Of a DNA stretch of 64,000 nucleotides, positions 47,332 to 58,147 are shown one piece after another; positions within the stretch are counted from its first letter, which is position 1, and each line of letters begins with the position of its first letter. The stretch lies in contig JTDE01000126.1 in assembly GCA_014338405.1 (NCBI GenBank), forward strand, positions 181,026 through 245,025, given 5' to 3'. This stretch comes from Paragonimus skrjabini miyazakii. Taxonomy: Eukaryota > Platyhelminthes > Trematoda > Plagiorchiida > Troglotrematidae. A program made the position numbers and the translations under genes. The notes beneath the pieces were generated by a model. It worked only from the letters and a program-made list of their open reading frames with translations. It was not told the DNA's origin and ran no database searches.

Positions 47332-50283
47332 CTAAGATGGCTGATTGAAAGTGTTATGTAACCAGTGGGTAATAATATTTATGAAAAAAATAGTCAACGG
47401 TATTGCAGATTTGGTGCTAACGGGTCATCGGTTTTTGTATTCTAACCGTTTTGTCTGAACTTCCGAAGTATACTAATTTTTTCATATGTTTATTGTTTAG
47501 TTCCGGCAGTGGTAAATGGATTCAGAGTGGTAAAGACTGATTTTGGACGGATAATTATCAATCTATATTAACCACATGTCGATCAGAATCCCCAGACAAG
47601 TCTCCTACAATTGTATAATGCGCTGTATTCCGGTAGTCGCGGTGAAAATGCTTTCATCAATTGCAAAATAATTTCATTTGGAATAATAAACTGTGACTCA
47701 AGTATGTCTCCTTACAACATAAGGATACATACTGTTCGTGATTTCACGAGAAAATCAGGAACCTTGTTGATGAATTTAACCATCTTCAGACTTTTTATCA
47801 TAAAGGTATTTCACACTGTATTACATGCCATAACATGATTAAACTCCCTACATTATGTAGGGACATTCTGCTGAACAAAACACATGCAGGGATAAACAGT
47901 GCCGCGTAGAAGGCATTTGCAGGATAAAGAAATTTACACCTCTGTTTTCAGACTACCTTGCTTGTGGTCACTCCTTCCTCTCTACCCCGTAAGCGACCAT
48001 AGCTGAATACGGGCTTTTCTTTAATGTATGTCGTTCTGAAGGAGCATGTTCGTCCTTAAAGTCTTCCCACAATGGATGGCTTCTGTCTGCATGTAACAAT
48101 GAGGGGTTTGATCTCCACAGGTTTGAGTTGTTGCGTAGAATTTCATGATTTTAATGCGACGCAGACTGTTTTCATACATTTGCCCTAAAAAGCACCGCAA
48201 AAGGAACATTAGTAGCCCTGTTCTTCAACTTCGCTCGCCCAGTTTGATTCCGGAAAGGTTTTGTAAGTTTTCTGTTCAAGTTATTGAACCGGTCAGATTA
48301 ACTCGAAAAGTACATGTGGTTGAACAAACGCTATTGTGAAACTGTAGCACCTGTGAACCATATGACATTTCAATAACACCTCAGTCATCAGTAGATGTTT
48401 TTCTATCTCAAACGGACTTTATCGGAATCATAATTTTACCGCTGTGCATCATCTAAAAAAAATATCAAAGCCAGTAGTGTTTACTGGTATTTGCTGGCTG
48501 TTCTACGAACTGAATTTCTTTCCGTAAGATAGGCCAATAAGGGTCACGAAAGGAAAGAGCCAAGAATGATCAATTCATGCATGTTCATTATTTGACTGAG
48601 GTCACGTGAACGACCAATACAAGGCAATGAATAACAACCTGCAACAACACATTATTTGTCTTGGGTCAGTAGGTATTCGGTCAACGACTGTTGGCAAAAG
48701 TCTAAGAACAAACGAGAAAGCAAACTATTGCGCCCATATTTCGTTTGTGCCTAATAACCTGCTCGTTTTTATCCAACACGTGAATAATATACTCAAACCG
48801 CAACATCTTGTTAGAGCAAATGCATTCTAGTATGTCTTTATGGGCTAATATCTAAGTTTATGAACTAACACGCACTGACAAAGTTCGCGTATTTTCTGAA
48901 TTCATGCAGACAAAAATTCTCAGACAGAAATTATCTGAATTTCCGGACTATTTGAAAAGCCTTTGTGCAAAGTTGATGAGAGTAATGATATACATCTTGC
49001 ATTTAATTTCTGTCAAAGATTACATTAGAAATGTTGATGGTTCAGTTGAAATCGTCAGTGTGGAAAATTACGCGCTCATTCACTGTTCATGCTGATCATG
49101 TTTCAAGAATGTAGTTTCTGCTATGAACTTCTTTCGAGTGCCGGATAGGTCAAGTAGAAATTATCAACCTTGCTTTCAAGTTCTATCAAAGCTGATCGGT
49201 CACGATCCTCAGCCTCATGTGAACATCTCATTTAATTTACTTCGGAAATAAATATACATGGCTTGAAGCTGAACAAAACAGCGCTTTCGAATTAGTAACC
49301 GCTAAGAATCTTTATTTTTCCCAAGCAGTAGAATTACGGGAGCCCTCATATAGTTCCTAAACAATTAAATGGGTCATATACCTGATCGGTTTTAATAAAA
49401 AAGACGAGCATTTTTTCTCAAAATAATGCCTACCAACGTCACTTGTGAAATACGTTTACTTTATAACACCTTTAAACGTAGGTGTAAATTGCAAGATCGT
49501 TTAGAAAGGGTTTTATGCTTTAACTGAGATTGCCACTTTTTAATATTCTACAAATTATTGCGGAAGGAACCAGTATTTACTCATTCTGAGAGTTCACGTT
49601 ATACAGGTTAAAGCATTACACAAAATTTTTCGTACAGTAGATAAGAAACCATTAACCTTGTGCTATTAGGCATAACATGTAATAACTTGAACTGGGTCAT
49701 GTTTGCTGCAATGGCCTACATTAGGTAACGTGAAGCACAACACAAATCAGTGGTCTTTTTGAAGTTAATTTGAGTAAGCTGAAATAATGAAGGTTTACGA
49801 AGCCACATTTTGTGTAGAATGATTGCGGTACACAATGTGTGCAGTCTACAACATTACAGTCACCCTAGGAAATACAGTGAAATGGTAATAGAGTGAGCCC
49901 CATCTATTATGGGTCAATACATCTAACTACGTTAGACTTATGATGTTATTTACGTTGTAAACTATCAAAGGTGAAGGATATTTGGATAACGTTTGCCGCT
50001 TGAGCAACTAATTGTAGACCTAATATTCTTTATCTTTATTCCGATTAGACATATTAGTATAATATGACTCAGATCGTAACAATTGCTAACCCGAACATAT
50101 TTGATCTGGCTCCTGGGTAGAAACGCCTGCCCGCAGGTTTTTGATGAACGCGGAGTATGCGTTTTTTAATTGCTTTCCAAACACAAGCAACAACAGGTGA
50201 CAATGCTATATTTCAGCTGTTCCGAGGTCCAACAATGTGTATTTGTAAATCGTCTTGTTATTGACTAACTCATTTGTCTACAG
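47332..50283. other. No confident gene
   Basis: Weak open segments occur on the plus strand at 47611-47838, 48145-48339, 48606-48830 and 48925-49095. The last follows a good acceptor (TTTTCTGAATTCATGCAG). The one at 48145 holds a TTTT/GTAAGT donor. None shows a recognisable domain or joins its neighbours in frame. Confidence 0.4.
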
Positions 50284-50464
50284 GACCGGAAATCCCTTGT
50301 ATTTCACTGTAGCGGGAAGAAGGATATGCCTATGTCACAATGTGTGTAACCATTCTGGAACAAAAACATCGCGTTCTAGGCTAGTACTGTTTTACACCGA
50401 ACTAACCACAGGAAATGTTAGCAGCTACCAGTCTGCCTTCTCACATTTTTTTCAGTTTAATTGA
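50284..50464 (+). CDS. Possible terminal exon, Cys-containing
   Basis: A good acceptor (TTGACTAACTCATTTGTCTACAG, shown in part) ends at 50283. The frame stays open for 60 codons to TGA at 50462-50464. The peptide contains YFTVAGRRICLCHNVCNHSG, a C-x-C-x3-C cluster, and ends SAFSHFFQFN. A VGGRCxCxxH-like string occurs where laminin N-terminal domains meet EGF repeats, and this faintly resembles it. I would not assign the family on that alone. Confidence 0.22.
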
Positions 50465-51364
50465 TATCATCTGTGATAGTCTGGTCAGTAATTACCCCAT
50501 ACTGAAGGCACCTATACAAATGCGCTTTAGGAATAGTAAAAAATTGTAGTCCTCCGACTAATGAGTTAATCAGTTTGAAGACATGTATGTACTTTAAGAG
50601 CCTTCGCTGGTAAACTAACAAGTATACGGATTTGAAGTAAATGGATGAAAAATGTCAAAGTATGTTGTACAAAACCCTTCGCTCCAGACTAAAGTTAATA
50701 AAAAAAGCTATGGTATATAAGTAAACGATTTTTTACACTGAAAATTCGTCATTACCTGCCTCGATATAGCTTCTAATATCCGTGCCCAAACACGTTCACT
50801 CTGGTCTGATTTGGTTTGCTGGGTTTCCGTTGTGTATATAGGGTAATATGTCACCAATTATTGATTGTCCCAAGAAACCTTGGGTATGTTTGATTAGCTA
50901 GTAAGAGGCTAGATGAAACGCTTATAACGAACTCACTGTCTGGAAATCGATTGCCTTCAAGTCCAACGCATTGTTGGATTTACAGGACAAGTGCCTTACT
51001 GAATGAGGAAGCCTTGTTTTGTCAAGGTATCTGATAACTACGTAAGCATTTGTGTACGTCTACCTTGGTGTAACTGTCAACTTATTTGGAGAAACGCTTA
51101 TCATGAAAATCCCTGGTAAGCAGCGACATGTGTACACTCGATTTGAACGAGCGACTGACCAAGTTTGAGACAAAACGCTTGATGGAAAACATTATGCTAT
51201 CTGTTTTGAATTCACTGCTTACAGTTTAGGGAAATATCTGTGTACATGTATGAAAAAAACTGTTTTATGAAAAATAACCGAAAGTGTGATTAAGAAGAGT
51301 CACTGAATTTGCATATAACCTTTTGCAACTTTCGTGTTTCTGAAAGTTGTCAGTAAAAGCTTAC
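50465..51364. other. No gene seen
   Basis: AT-rich sequence without recognisable features. Confidence 0.5.
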
Positions 51365-51489
51365 GCAGAAAAAAGCAGCATACTTCAGTTTTGTCATTGT
51401 GAGAACCCTTATATCGTGCATATTCTTGCCACCGCTGGCACTTCAACGTCAGCCAGGTTTTTATGACGCCATTCTGTGTTAATCTCATA
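51365..51489 (-). CDS. Possible internal exon of 125 bp
   Basis: On the minus strand an acceptor ACTGCATCTCGCCTAG ends at 51490 and a CTGC/GTAAGC donor lies at 51365. Between them one frame is open throughout (MRLTQNGVIKTWLTLKCQRW and onward). A second frame is open for 26 codons (for example NTEWRHKNLADVEVPAVARI). Having both boundaries is supportive. The family is unknown and phase cannot be checked against neighbours. Confidence 0.25.
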
Positions 51490-52364
51490 CTAGGCGAGAT
51501 GCAGTATCTGTCACGTCGGTTCTAATGCATAACGTTACTCCTGGGATTACCTTAGTTGACAGAAACCATTAAATTTGTCAAGCAGCATTTTTATCGTTAC
51601 TACGTAGTCAACAAAAATAAACAATGCGAATGTCAGATGCGAAGAAAACGTAATGTCATCATCGGTTCATCCCATGTTGAAATGTGACGAAATAAAGGTG
51701 GTTACACTGCGTTTATCGTAAATGAAAAAGAATGATCATTATAAGATCCAAGGCGTACAGCTCTGAAGCATTTCCACAAATTATATTAACACGCTGAAAC
51801 TTCATTTAAGTGCTAGTGATCATTGTACATTTGGAAGAGTGGATGAATGTCGTAAACTTCATTGAATCTCGTTGTGTTTCTTCCCTAATTACTATATTTC
51901 TTTCAAGGCTGACAGGTTCGAGACGTCTCGTCTACTTTGTCTTCAAATTGCCGGATCTCAAGTGTTGTAACGCAACATGAAATTGAGTGCTAACCTGTAT
52001 ATTTTTTTCTACAGTAAATATTGAACAAGTATGTTGAACTTAAGTGGTCAGGTAAAATTTGAAGTACCAAATTCCAACGATCAACTGATTTTTAATTCCT
52101 TTCGTTCTACCGTTTACAATTTATAGAGCACCAATGGTAACTAGGGTTCTACTCGTTAGAAGGCGTGTTTGGAACAATCCATTTTCCCCTGGATTTGGGA
52201 ACCAAACAGTTCACATTGTTAAGCAGCAAACAAACGTTATAAGTGGATTCAGGAACTTACGTGGGTCATCTCGTACGCAAGAATGATTGAAAAACAGAAT
52301 ATTTTCGATGTTTGCTGGGATTCGTAACAACACTGGCATTTTTATACAAACCTCCTCATTCCAG

Positions 52365-52471
52365 TTAAATCACTTTCGCATTTTTTATTATATGACGGTC
52401 AACAGCAGTTACCAAAGTTACTTCACCATCGACATTATTGCAGCTGCGCAAAGCCGAATACTAAGTTAATT
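52365..52471 (+). CDS. Possible internal exon of 107 bp
   Basis: A strong acceptor (ACAAACCTCCTCATTCCAG) ends at 52364 and a GTAAAT donor follows at 52472. One frame is open throughout and gives a His/Cys-containing peptide (SHFLLYDGQQQLPKLLHHRH). No domain is recognised, and the donor is mediocre. Confidence 0.18.
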
Positions 52472-53023
52472 GTAAATACGATTCTTACTTATTTGAAATT
52501 GAGGGAAGTATCCCAACCACAAATACCTACAGACGAGGGGCAATTAATTATGAATTTTTCCTGAATTAAATTGTCAAGTGCACTTGAAAAACGCGTTCAA
52601 TATGAAAAGACACTTGAGATATTTTGCAAAATCTGTTTATCAGTCACCCTTCGTGATGAAGTTAGAACGTTTTCTACTACGATGCGTAATCTAACCTTTG
52701 CAGTCCCTGATGTCTGCTAATTCAGATTTTTATAATGCATACTTGATACAAAAAGGAGCAACTGTTCATATTGGACGACTGCTGAATTGATTATCGATTA
52801 CCTTAATCCTCAGCAATCACTGTCATATGCAGATGATGGGTATAACACTTGACTAAAAATATTCTCAATGTGGTATTTAGAAAACAAATTAGAGTAATCC
52901 GTGGTCGACTCGACAAGTGTATGTACAATGTACATATATCCAGTCCACTATTGTTTACAATGGAGAAATTGTATGAACTTCAATGTTGAACCATGATATG
53001 TTAGCCAACATTGAGGTAAACAG

Positions 53024-53214
53024 TTTTGCCAAAACGTCTACAAACAATCGCTGGATTCAAGACGTTTAGCCCTAGCAATGTAAAACGGGTTATTTCACGC
53101 CGCGGAAACAAGCGTGTTATATTCACACACGTTTCTGTTTTATCAAACATACAGCAATTAATATATATATACTCGCATCGCATCAGTGACAAAGGTTTAC
53201 AGGATTTGTTTTAA
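53024..53214 (+). CDS. Possible exon with leucine-rich-repeat end
   Basis: After an acceptor-like GAGGTAAACAG (ending at 53023) a 63-codon plus-strand frame runs to TAA at 53212-53214. Its end, QQLIYIYSHRISDKGLQDLF, resembles the L..L.L..C..ITD.GL..L pattern of cysteine-containing leucine-rich repeats found in F-box/LRR and AMN1-type proteins. The N-terminal part is basic (SNVKRVISRRGNKR). Only one repeat is visible, so this is suggestive only. Upstream exons were not identified. Confidence 0.24.
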
Positions 53215-53393
53215 CTGCCCGACTTTCTTGCAAAGAGGCATACTGAGTTTCAAGTTTATTCCATTCGTTAACATATTCTTCAAAATATTGCAATCTCTGA
53301 GCGCTAGTTTAGTCACAGGTGAATAGCCCTGCATATTCAGGCTTATCACCAGGTTTGAGTACGCAATTACTTAGATAAAAATTGGTGCCAGAA

Positions 53394-53738
53394 ATGGTAA
53401 CATACAAAAAGCACTTGCGACCAAAATTCAGTATTAAAAACCGACGCAGTCAACCTTCAGTTTTTCAACAGTGTTATGAACGAGTAACATTCAAGTTATT
53501 TTTCATTAAAAGACTACAAACTATAAACTACAACCTGGGAATTTACCAAGCAATGGTCTATTTTACGAAACCTCCTCCCACAGTCACAGTCACTTTCCAG
53601 AGTAACTACGCGGTAACAATCGTATTCTCCAGACAAACCAAACATCGTACATATTCATACGTTTTACCTATAGAACGATCATTGCTGACAAACTGGGTTC
53701 CATACGACTTGCACTTAAATTCCGCATATGACAAATAA
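53394..53738 (+). CDS. ATG-initiated 114-codon frame, unknown protein
   Basis: ATG at 53394 sits in good context (GAAATGG) and opens 114 codons to TAA at 53736-53738. The stop lies inside an AATAAA hexamer (53734-53739), so a poly(A) signal coincides with the end of the frame. The N-terminal part is basic (KKHLRPKFSIKNRRSQPSVF). The C-terminal half is beta-rich and aromatic, with a KPPPTVTVTFQSNYAVTIVF stretch that could be a beta-sandwich strand pair. No signal peptide. This is one of the longest non-repeat ATG frames in the window, but length alone is not significant. Confidence 0.27.
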   Translation: MVTYKKHLRPKFSIKNRRSQPSVFQQCYERVTFKLFFIKRLQTINYNLGIYQAMVYFTKPPPTVTVTFQSNYAVTIVFSRQTKHRTYSYVLPIERSLLTNWVPYDLHLNSAYDK

Positions 53739-54498
53739 AAATTATCAATGATCAGAAAACGGGAAATTTCGAAAGAACATTATTGTAAGTGAGTCACTTA
53801 CAGAAAACAAGCATAGATGCACATACTTCGAAATGGTTATTGCTCAACAATAAAATAAAATGTTGAAATATAAATTCGATGTACAGCAACCTGCAATGGA
53901 ATACCTGTGAGTCAATTTAATTTTGTTTTGCTGTTAAAGACTGCATGTATCCAGTATACAGCAAACTGAGGAATAGTTGACATAGTTAATCAAATTCTTT
54001 AACAATTTGTGCAATTCATACATGGTATATGTTATACCAGTGTTTATGGTTCAGGCGTGAGAACAACGAAGTTTAATGTTCAAGGTATACTTACGAAGTA
54101 TCTTCAGACGCAAAACTTACAATTCTTATAAACAGAACAATATATCTTGTTATCGAATAATTGAGCAACAATATCAGTAACCATCACCGTTTCATTAAAC
54201 TGGCAAGTACATTTGCGTGTTGTGATGCTGCTGTCATGTCCTAACACAGTATGCAAACCCCGGAATTAAGAGCGCTGTCAATTTGCCTCCTATATATTTG
54301 GTGCTGGTAATTGATAGTTAGCTTTCGAGTTCATTTACTTAGCCGCATGTTCAGTCTTGATTATTTCACCATTACTCTAGGGATGCTTAACTAACACCAT
54401 TTGTAAAATTGCTGCACGTGGGATGTTCTACGAAATATCAGCTTCTTACAATGATGAGTCAATCGTCTTTGTTATGCATTCTATACAATGCACCGCAC
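53739..54498. other. No gene seen
   Basis: AT-rich sequence without recognisable features. Confidence 0.5.
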
Positions 54499-54687
54499 TC
54501 AATTAATCGCACCACCTTTATACTCATCAGCTTCACGTATCCCACAAAATCGATCAGTCTGCAAAAATGATTTCAAATGCATGGTGTGAGCGCGTATGCA
54601 AAAAAATATGATAGCAATCAACCAAATGACATAAAACATCATAATGACTGGTACATTTGCCAAAGGTATATATTCCCACTGTAACAA
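54499..54687 (-). CDS. Possible terminal exon with one membrane helix
   Basis: The minus-strand frame contains a clear hydrophobic helix (VPVIMMFYVIWLIAIIFFCI). A short basic turn (RAHTMHLK) and a polar Cys-containing tail (FCGIREADEYKGGAIN) follow, ending at TGA. Basic residues after the helix fit a cytoplasmic side. A good acceptor (TTGAAATCATTTTTGCAG) falls inside the frame after the helix, so only the tail may be exonic. Family not recognised. Confidence 0.22.
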   Translation of the reverse strand: MLQWEYIPLANVPVIMMFYVIWLIAIIFFCIRAHTMHLKSFLQTDRFCGIREADEYKGGAIN

Positions 54688-54989
54688 CAGGTTGATCGTG
54701 TGTTCGATTTGTAAAATTAGTCAAAATACACTTCGTTTTTTTTCGCTAAATAACAGTTATGAGGTATATCTTCATCTTATCAATGAATAAAATTAGTACG
54801 GACAAATATTATAGGTGTTTGTGTAAGAACTGAAATATAAAACACAACTTTCATCAAATAAATGTCACTCTTAAATATGTGAAACTAAATTACGAATATA
54901 AAGTGCGCATTGATGAAGCAACAGTAACAGTTTACTGACTAAATGAATATACTAACTTGGCAACTTTTCTCTTGATTACGGCAAACATT

Positions 54990-55130
54990 TTAAAAAAATT
55001 GGCCAAGTTAGAGCTGCAGAAAGGGAGTTCACTTGAACAGGTTTAGCTAGCGTGAATCGGACGTCGCTCCTGTTTAATTATAGATCTTGCATCCCGTTCG
55101 AATCTTCCGTGAACCCCGGAGAAAGTCTGC
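54990..55130 (+). mobile_element. Possible eroded tRNA-like head
   Basis: TTTAGCTAGCG at about 55043 (A-box-like) and CCGTTCGAATCTTCC at about 55096 (B-box-like) are spaced roughly as in a tRNA-derived promoter. The body does not match families A or B. It could be a degraded tRNA pseudogene or a SINE remnant. Confidence 0.2.
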
Positions 55131-55419
55131 AATAGGTCGTAATTATTAAGTTGCAAAACTCGTCGAAGATTTAACACCCAAGTCAGTTTTCAATAACCGT
55201 GTTGACCAGTAAATCACTAACTCAGAATACAGCGCAATTTACCAGGCTGAAAATGCTGGCTATATCCCATTTGCTGAAAGGCAATTTGATTGACTTCTTC
55301 GAAGGAAGAGAGTAACCATCCTGATAACGCTAATCTATCATATAGCAGTCGGTATACTTTAGTAACGTTGGGATGACACATTTAAGTCGAGCTCATAAGC
55401 GAGGTTCTTGGTTATTAAT

Positions 55420-55483
55420 GGCAGTCTGATTTTGGTGGTCTTTCCGTAGAAATGGACCGTGGGTCAAATCCCTAAGAGCTGCC
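55420..55483 (+). mobile_element. tRNA-like remnant, possible third head family
   Basis: GGCAG at the left pairs with CTGCC at the right end as an acceptor-like stem. GTGGTCTTTCCGTAGAAATG with GACCGTGGGTCAAATCC forms a head similar to one at 63777-63812 (GTGGTCTTTACGCCAGACGA, then CCGTGGCTTGAACC). It also loosely resembles the family B head. It is too eroded to be a functional tRNA. Confidence 0.28.
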
Positions 55484-55959
55484 AAAAAGATTCTGTGTCA
55501 GAGATATTATCAACAGCAATAAACAACAGGCAAACAATTATGCAACACGATATTGAGTGAATACATTTATTCCATCATTTTATTTCTCCAAAAGTTTGAT
55601 CGAACACCCATTCAACCGAAACGCATGCATATAACTAATTCATCGTTCATCTAAAAACTGTGGAATTTGTCATGATTGCTTTTTACTGCAATCGTACTTT
55701 CGATGATGCTTAACTATGATACGCAGGGTAAGTTTCTTCAGCATAAATTATTGGACTAATTGCACATAAGGTAAATTTGTTTGTACGATGTATTGTTCTA
55801 CAATCACGAAGTTTGTTAGTGCACTGCGCGGTTTCCGAACCAGTATACTCCTGGACATTAAGTATCTTACATCCAAGCAGTGCACCACGTATGTTAGTGA
55901 AATTATTTGAGGACGAAATACAATTAAACAGATGTAGTGAAATAAATGTCAACCTTATT

Positions 55960-56305
55960 TCATGCAATAGTTCGTCTATAAAAACATCTCTGTACTGTAA
56001 AACCTGACAGGGGTTGTCTCTCACTCACCAATACATTTATTGGACATAATGTTTGCGTCACACTGGGTACGGTCGAAGCTTGTCTTTGAACAACGTGCGC
56101 AATTCCAGTCTGGATGTTTACTTGCAATATTTTGGCCAAATCCTTGATAAAAGAACAATGTACTCCCCAAGTGCAATGCAGTCATGTTAACAGCTTTTGT
56201 GGATTCCCGAGAACTTGCCGTAGATTCCAAAGTCACGTAGATGTAACAAAACCATAATAAAAGTATATGCAACAGAGATAAATGCTGAGTGGGTGCTGGC
56301 TTCAT
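55960..56305 (-). CDS. Possible small secreted Cys-rich protein, two exons with a 34-nt intron
   Basis: ATG at 56303-56305 opens a frame starting MKPAPTQHLSLLHILLLWFC. This has the length and shape of a signal peptide: a short polar start, a hydrophobic core, then small residues. A Ser/Thr-rich linker with an NMT sequon leads to a Cys cluster, WNCARCSKTSFDRTQCD, and a NKC. A strong donor ATTG/GTGAGT ends exon 1 at 56029. TTTTACAG at 55995-56002 ends a 34-nt intron, a size typical of small flatworm introns. Exon 2 would add VQRCFYRRTIA before TGA at 55960, giving about 103 residues. The C-x2-C-x9-C-x8-C-x4-C spacing recalls the start of Ly6/three-finger proteins, but only about half a domain is present. 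ATG context is poor. A longer open frame in exon 2 (to 55710) is out of phase. Confidence 0.32.
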
Positions 56306-56781
56306 AGATAAGAGCTATTCCAATCTGAGTTGAGCGATGTGTATTGGTTACTGAGTTAGAAAAGCAAACCTTCATTGCAGACTATCAATACAGGTAGATA
56401 CACATTCAAGGAAGGTGAAAAACTTCCAAAACATTATATGGGAAATTAATTCCTTCTTCGAACTTAGCTTTATCGCATGTTGTGGGACTTGTCTTCTGGA
56501 GCAAGTGATGGCATCATCATATGATTCTTTCGCCATTCTGATTGGTCAATTGCACTACCTCAAGGTCATTAACTGTCCAATTGGTTTTCTTCCAAGTCAT
56601 TGAGATACATTTCGGCTTACGTGATATTGGTCAAATATATCTACAAGTGCATTGTTGTAACGAGTCCGCAATGATGATTTTCTACCTTCTGCATGGTTTA
56701 TCAAAGTTTCCATGTAGAAACCCGATAAAATGTCGCAATACGATTGGAAATCTTGATAAGCTGTTTTCTCCAACCGAATTT
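56306..56781. other. No confident gene
   Basis: Two overlapping plus-strand frames (56415-56603 and 56542-56820) have no recognised domain. The second runs into family B copy B4, which argues against it being real as drawn. Confidence 0.4.
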
Positions 56782-56970
56782 GACGTCAACTGGACAGCTG
56801 TAAACATGGTTGCCTTATGAAAACGTGATCTCTGTTATATTCCCGGTCGTCACAAGAATATGTACTACTGACAAACTCCAACAGAAGTTAAACTCCAGTC
56901 CAGGGCCCCATTCGAGACGGGTCAATTGGAAAGTCTGTGGGAATACGACAGCTGCGATGAGTTGTGGGTA
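56782..56970 (+). mobile_element. Family B SINE (copy B4)
   Basis: The head is diverged (CAACTGGACAGCTGTAAACA, then GTTGCCTTATGAAAAC). The body is clear: TACTACTGACAAACTCC, then CATTCGAGACGGGTCAATTG, then GGGAATACGACAGCTGCGAT, then GTTGTGGGTAATATTCA. Order and spacing follow copy B3. Confidence 0.82.
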
Positions 56971-57329
56971 ATATTCATGTTAAACAAAAAAACTGAATTT
57001 TTTTTGAGGTTACATTTAGCCACGGATAGATTAACGGCAATCTTGATCTTTGAAACTGTTTTATAGTGTTGTGAAACTGTGACATCATCAAGCCCGTATA
57101 TATTGCAACACGCCATAGTGCCGTACAGTAAATGACATGGAAGTTTTAAATAACAGACCAGATTAAAATCGTACGAAGAGTGCGATGTTTCTCCATCCAT
57201 ACTGCCAAAAGTTTATTGTGATAATACATCTCCATCAACTCAGATGAACCCTTTGCCATAGAAGATTAAACTTAATTTACACATTGGCACAAGAAGGTTT
57301 GAACATGAGAATTCCGTCACGTCTAGTGT

Positions 57330-57505
57330 GCAGTCGGTGTCGCAGTAAACACTATGGTTGTCTCATGAAGACTTGGCCGAAGCTCTGGTTGCGGCCGCGG
57401 CCAGCGCGTGCATTACTGAGCAGAGCTCGAGTATGGAAGTTCTGTTAGCGACAAACTGACTTAAAGTCTGTTAAAAAATGACAGCTGTAATTAGTTTTGA
57501 TTGGT
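57330..57505 (+). mobile_element. Family B SINE (copy B5)
   Basis: The head reads CGGTGTCGCAGTAAACACTA, then GGTTGTCTCATGAAGACTTG. A GC-rich GGCCGCGGCC insertion or expansion follows, then CATTACTGAGCAGAGCTCGA and an eroded body ending GACAGCTGTAATTAG. It sits about 360 bp downstream of B4 in the same orientation. Confidence 0.72.
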
Positions 57506-57702
57506 ATTTAATTTAGCTGAACAAAACACCAGTTTACTCATTTTTTTACGGCAAACGACAGAAGTTTAAATGGAACATAAAAATAATGCTAAACTTTTAA
57601 AATTTTCAACCTACTTTGGTGAACACTTTATTTTTCTCGGATGAATTGATTCGCCTACCAATGATATTTTTATATCAAACGTTTACAAAGAGCGTGGTTT
57701 AC

Positions 57703-57844
57703 CGGACCAGGAATTATAACGCTCGGATGGCGGCGAATGTCAGCTACTGCGTTGTGTTGATAACGGTCTGCAGTTAGCAAATAACACTTGCGTATATAAT
57801 TGTTTGCGGCGGTGAGTGTTTTAGAAGTTGTGTTAATTGCGAAA
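57703..57844 (-). CDS. Possible internal exon of 142 bp
   Basis: On the minus strand CAGTATTTTCTACTGTGTCACAG (shown in part) is a good acceptor ending at 57845, and CCG/GTAAAC a fair donor at 57703. One frame is open across all 142 bp. It gives 47 full codons after one joining base and ends in phase 0 (NNYIRKCYLLTADRYQHNAV within it). Balanced, GC-ending codons support coding. No domain recognised. An adjacent upstream frame (57878-58147) is in the same orientation and could be a neighbouring exon. Confidence 0.23.
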
Positions 57845-58147
57845 CTGTGACACAGTAGAAAATACTGTTTCCATGGGCTACAAACAAGCGATAAGGATTG
57901 CGTAACTGTGCTCGACATTCAGTCCACCATCTGAGCTAGGATCAAACGTTAAAAGCCGAAACCTCAACCAAAGCTCTACGCATCGTTTGTCAGACAAATT
58001 ATAGAAAATGAAATAAGTAGGCTTTCTAAAGAAAATGTTTTTAGCCAGAGATTGTCTCAAGATGTTAGGGATTTGATACTTTTTGCAAAGTTCTGTACAA
58101 CAGTCTAACTTTCTAACAACCTTTCCCAAAGGCGGTGACAAAATCAT

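Noticed and set aside
52800..52850. YADD string on the plus strand suggesting a reverse transcriptase
   Set aside because: No supporting motifs lie before or after it. About one (Y/F)ADD is expected by chance in six frames of this length.
57930..57950. A-box-like TAGCTCAGATGG on the minus strand
   Set aside because: No B box at the right distance and no family A or B body around it.
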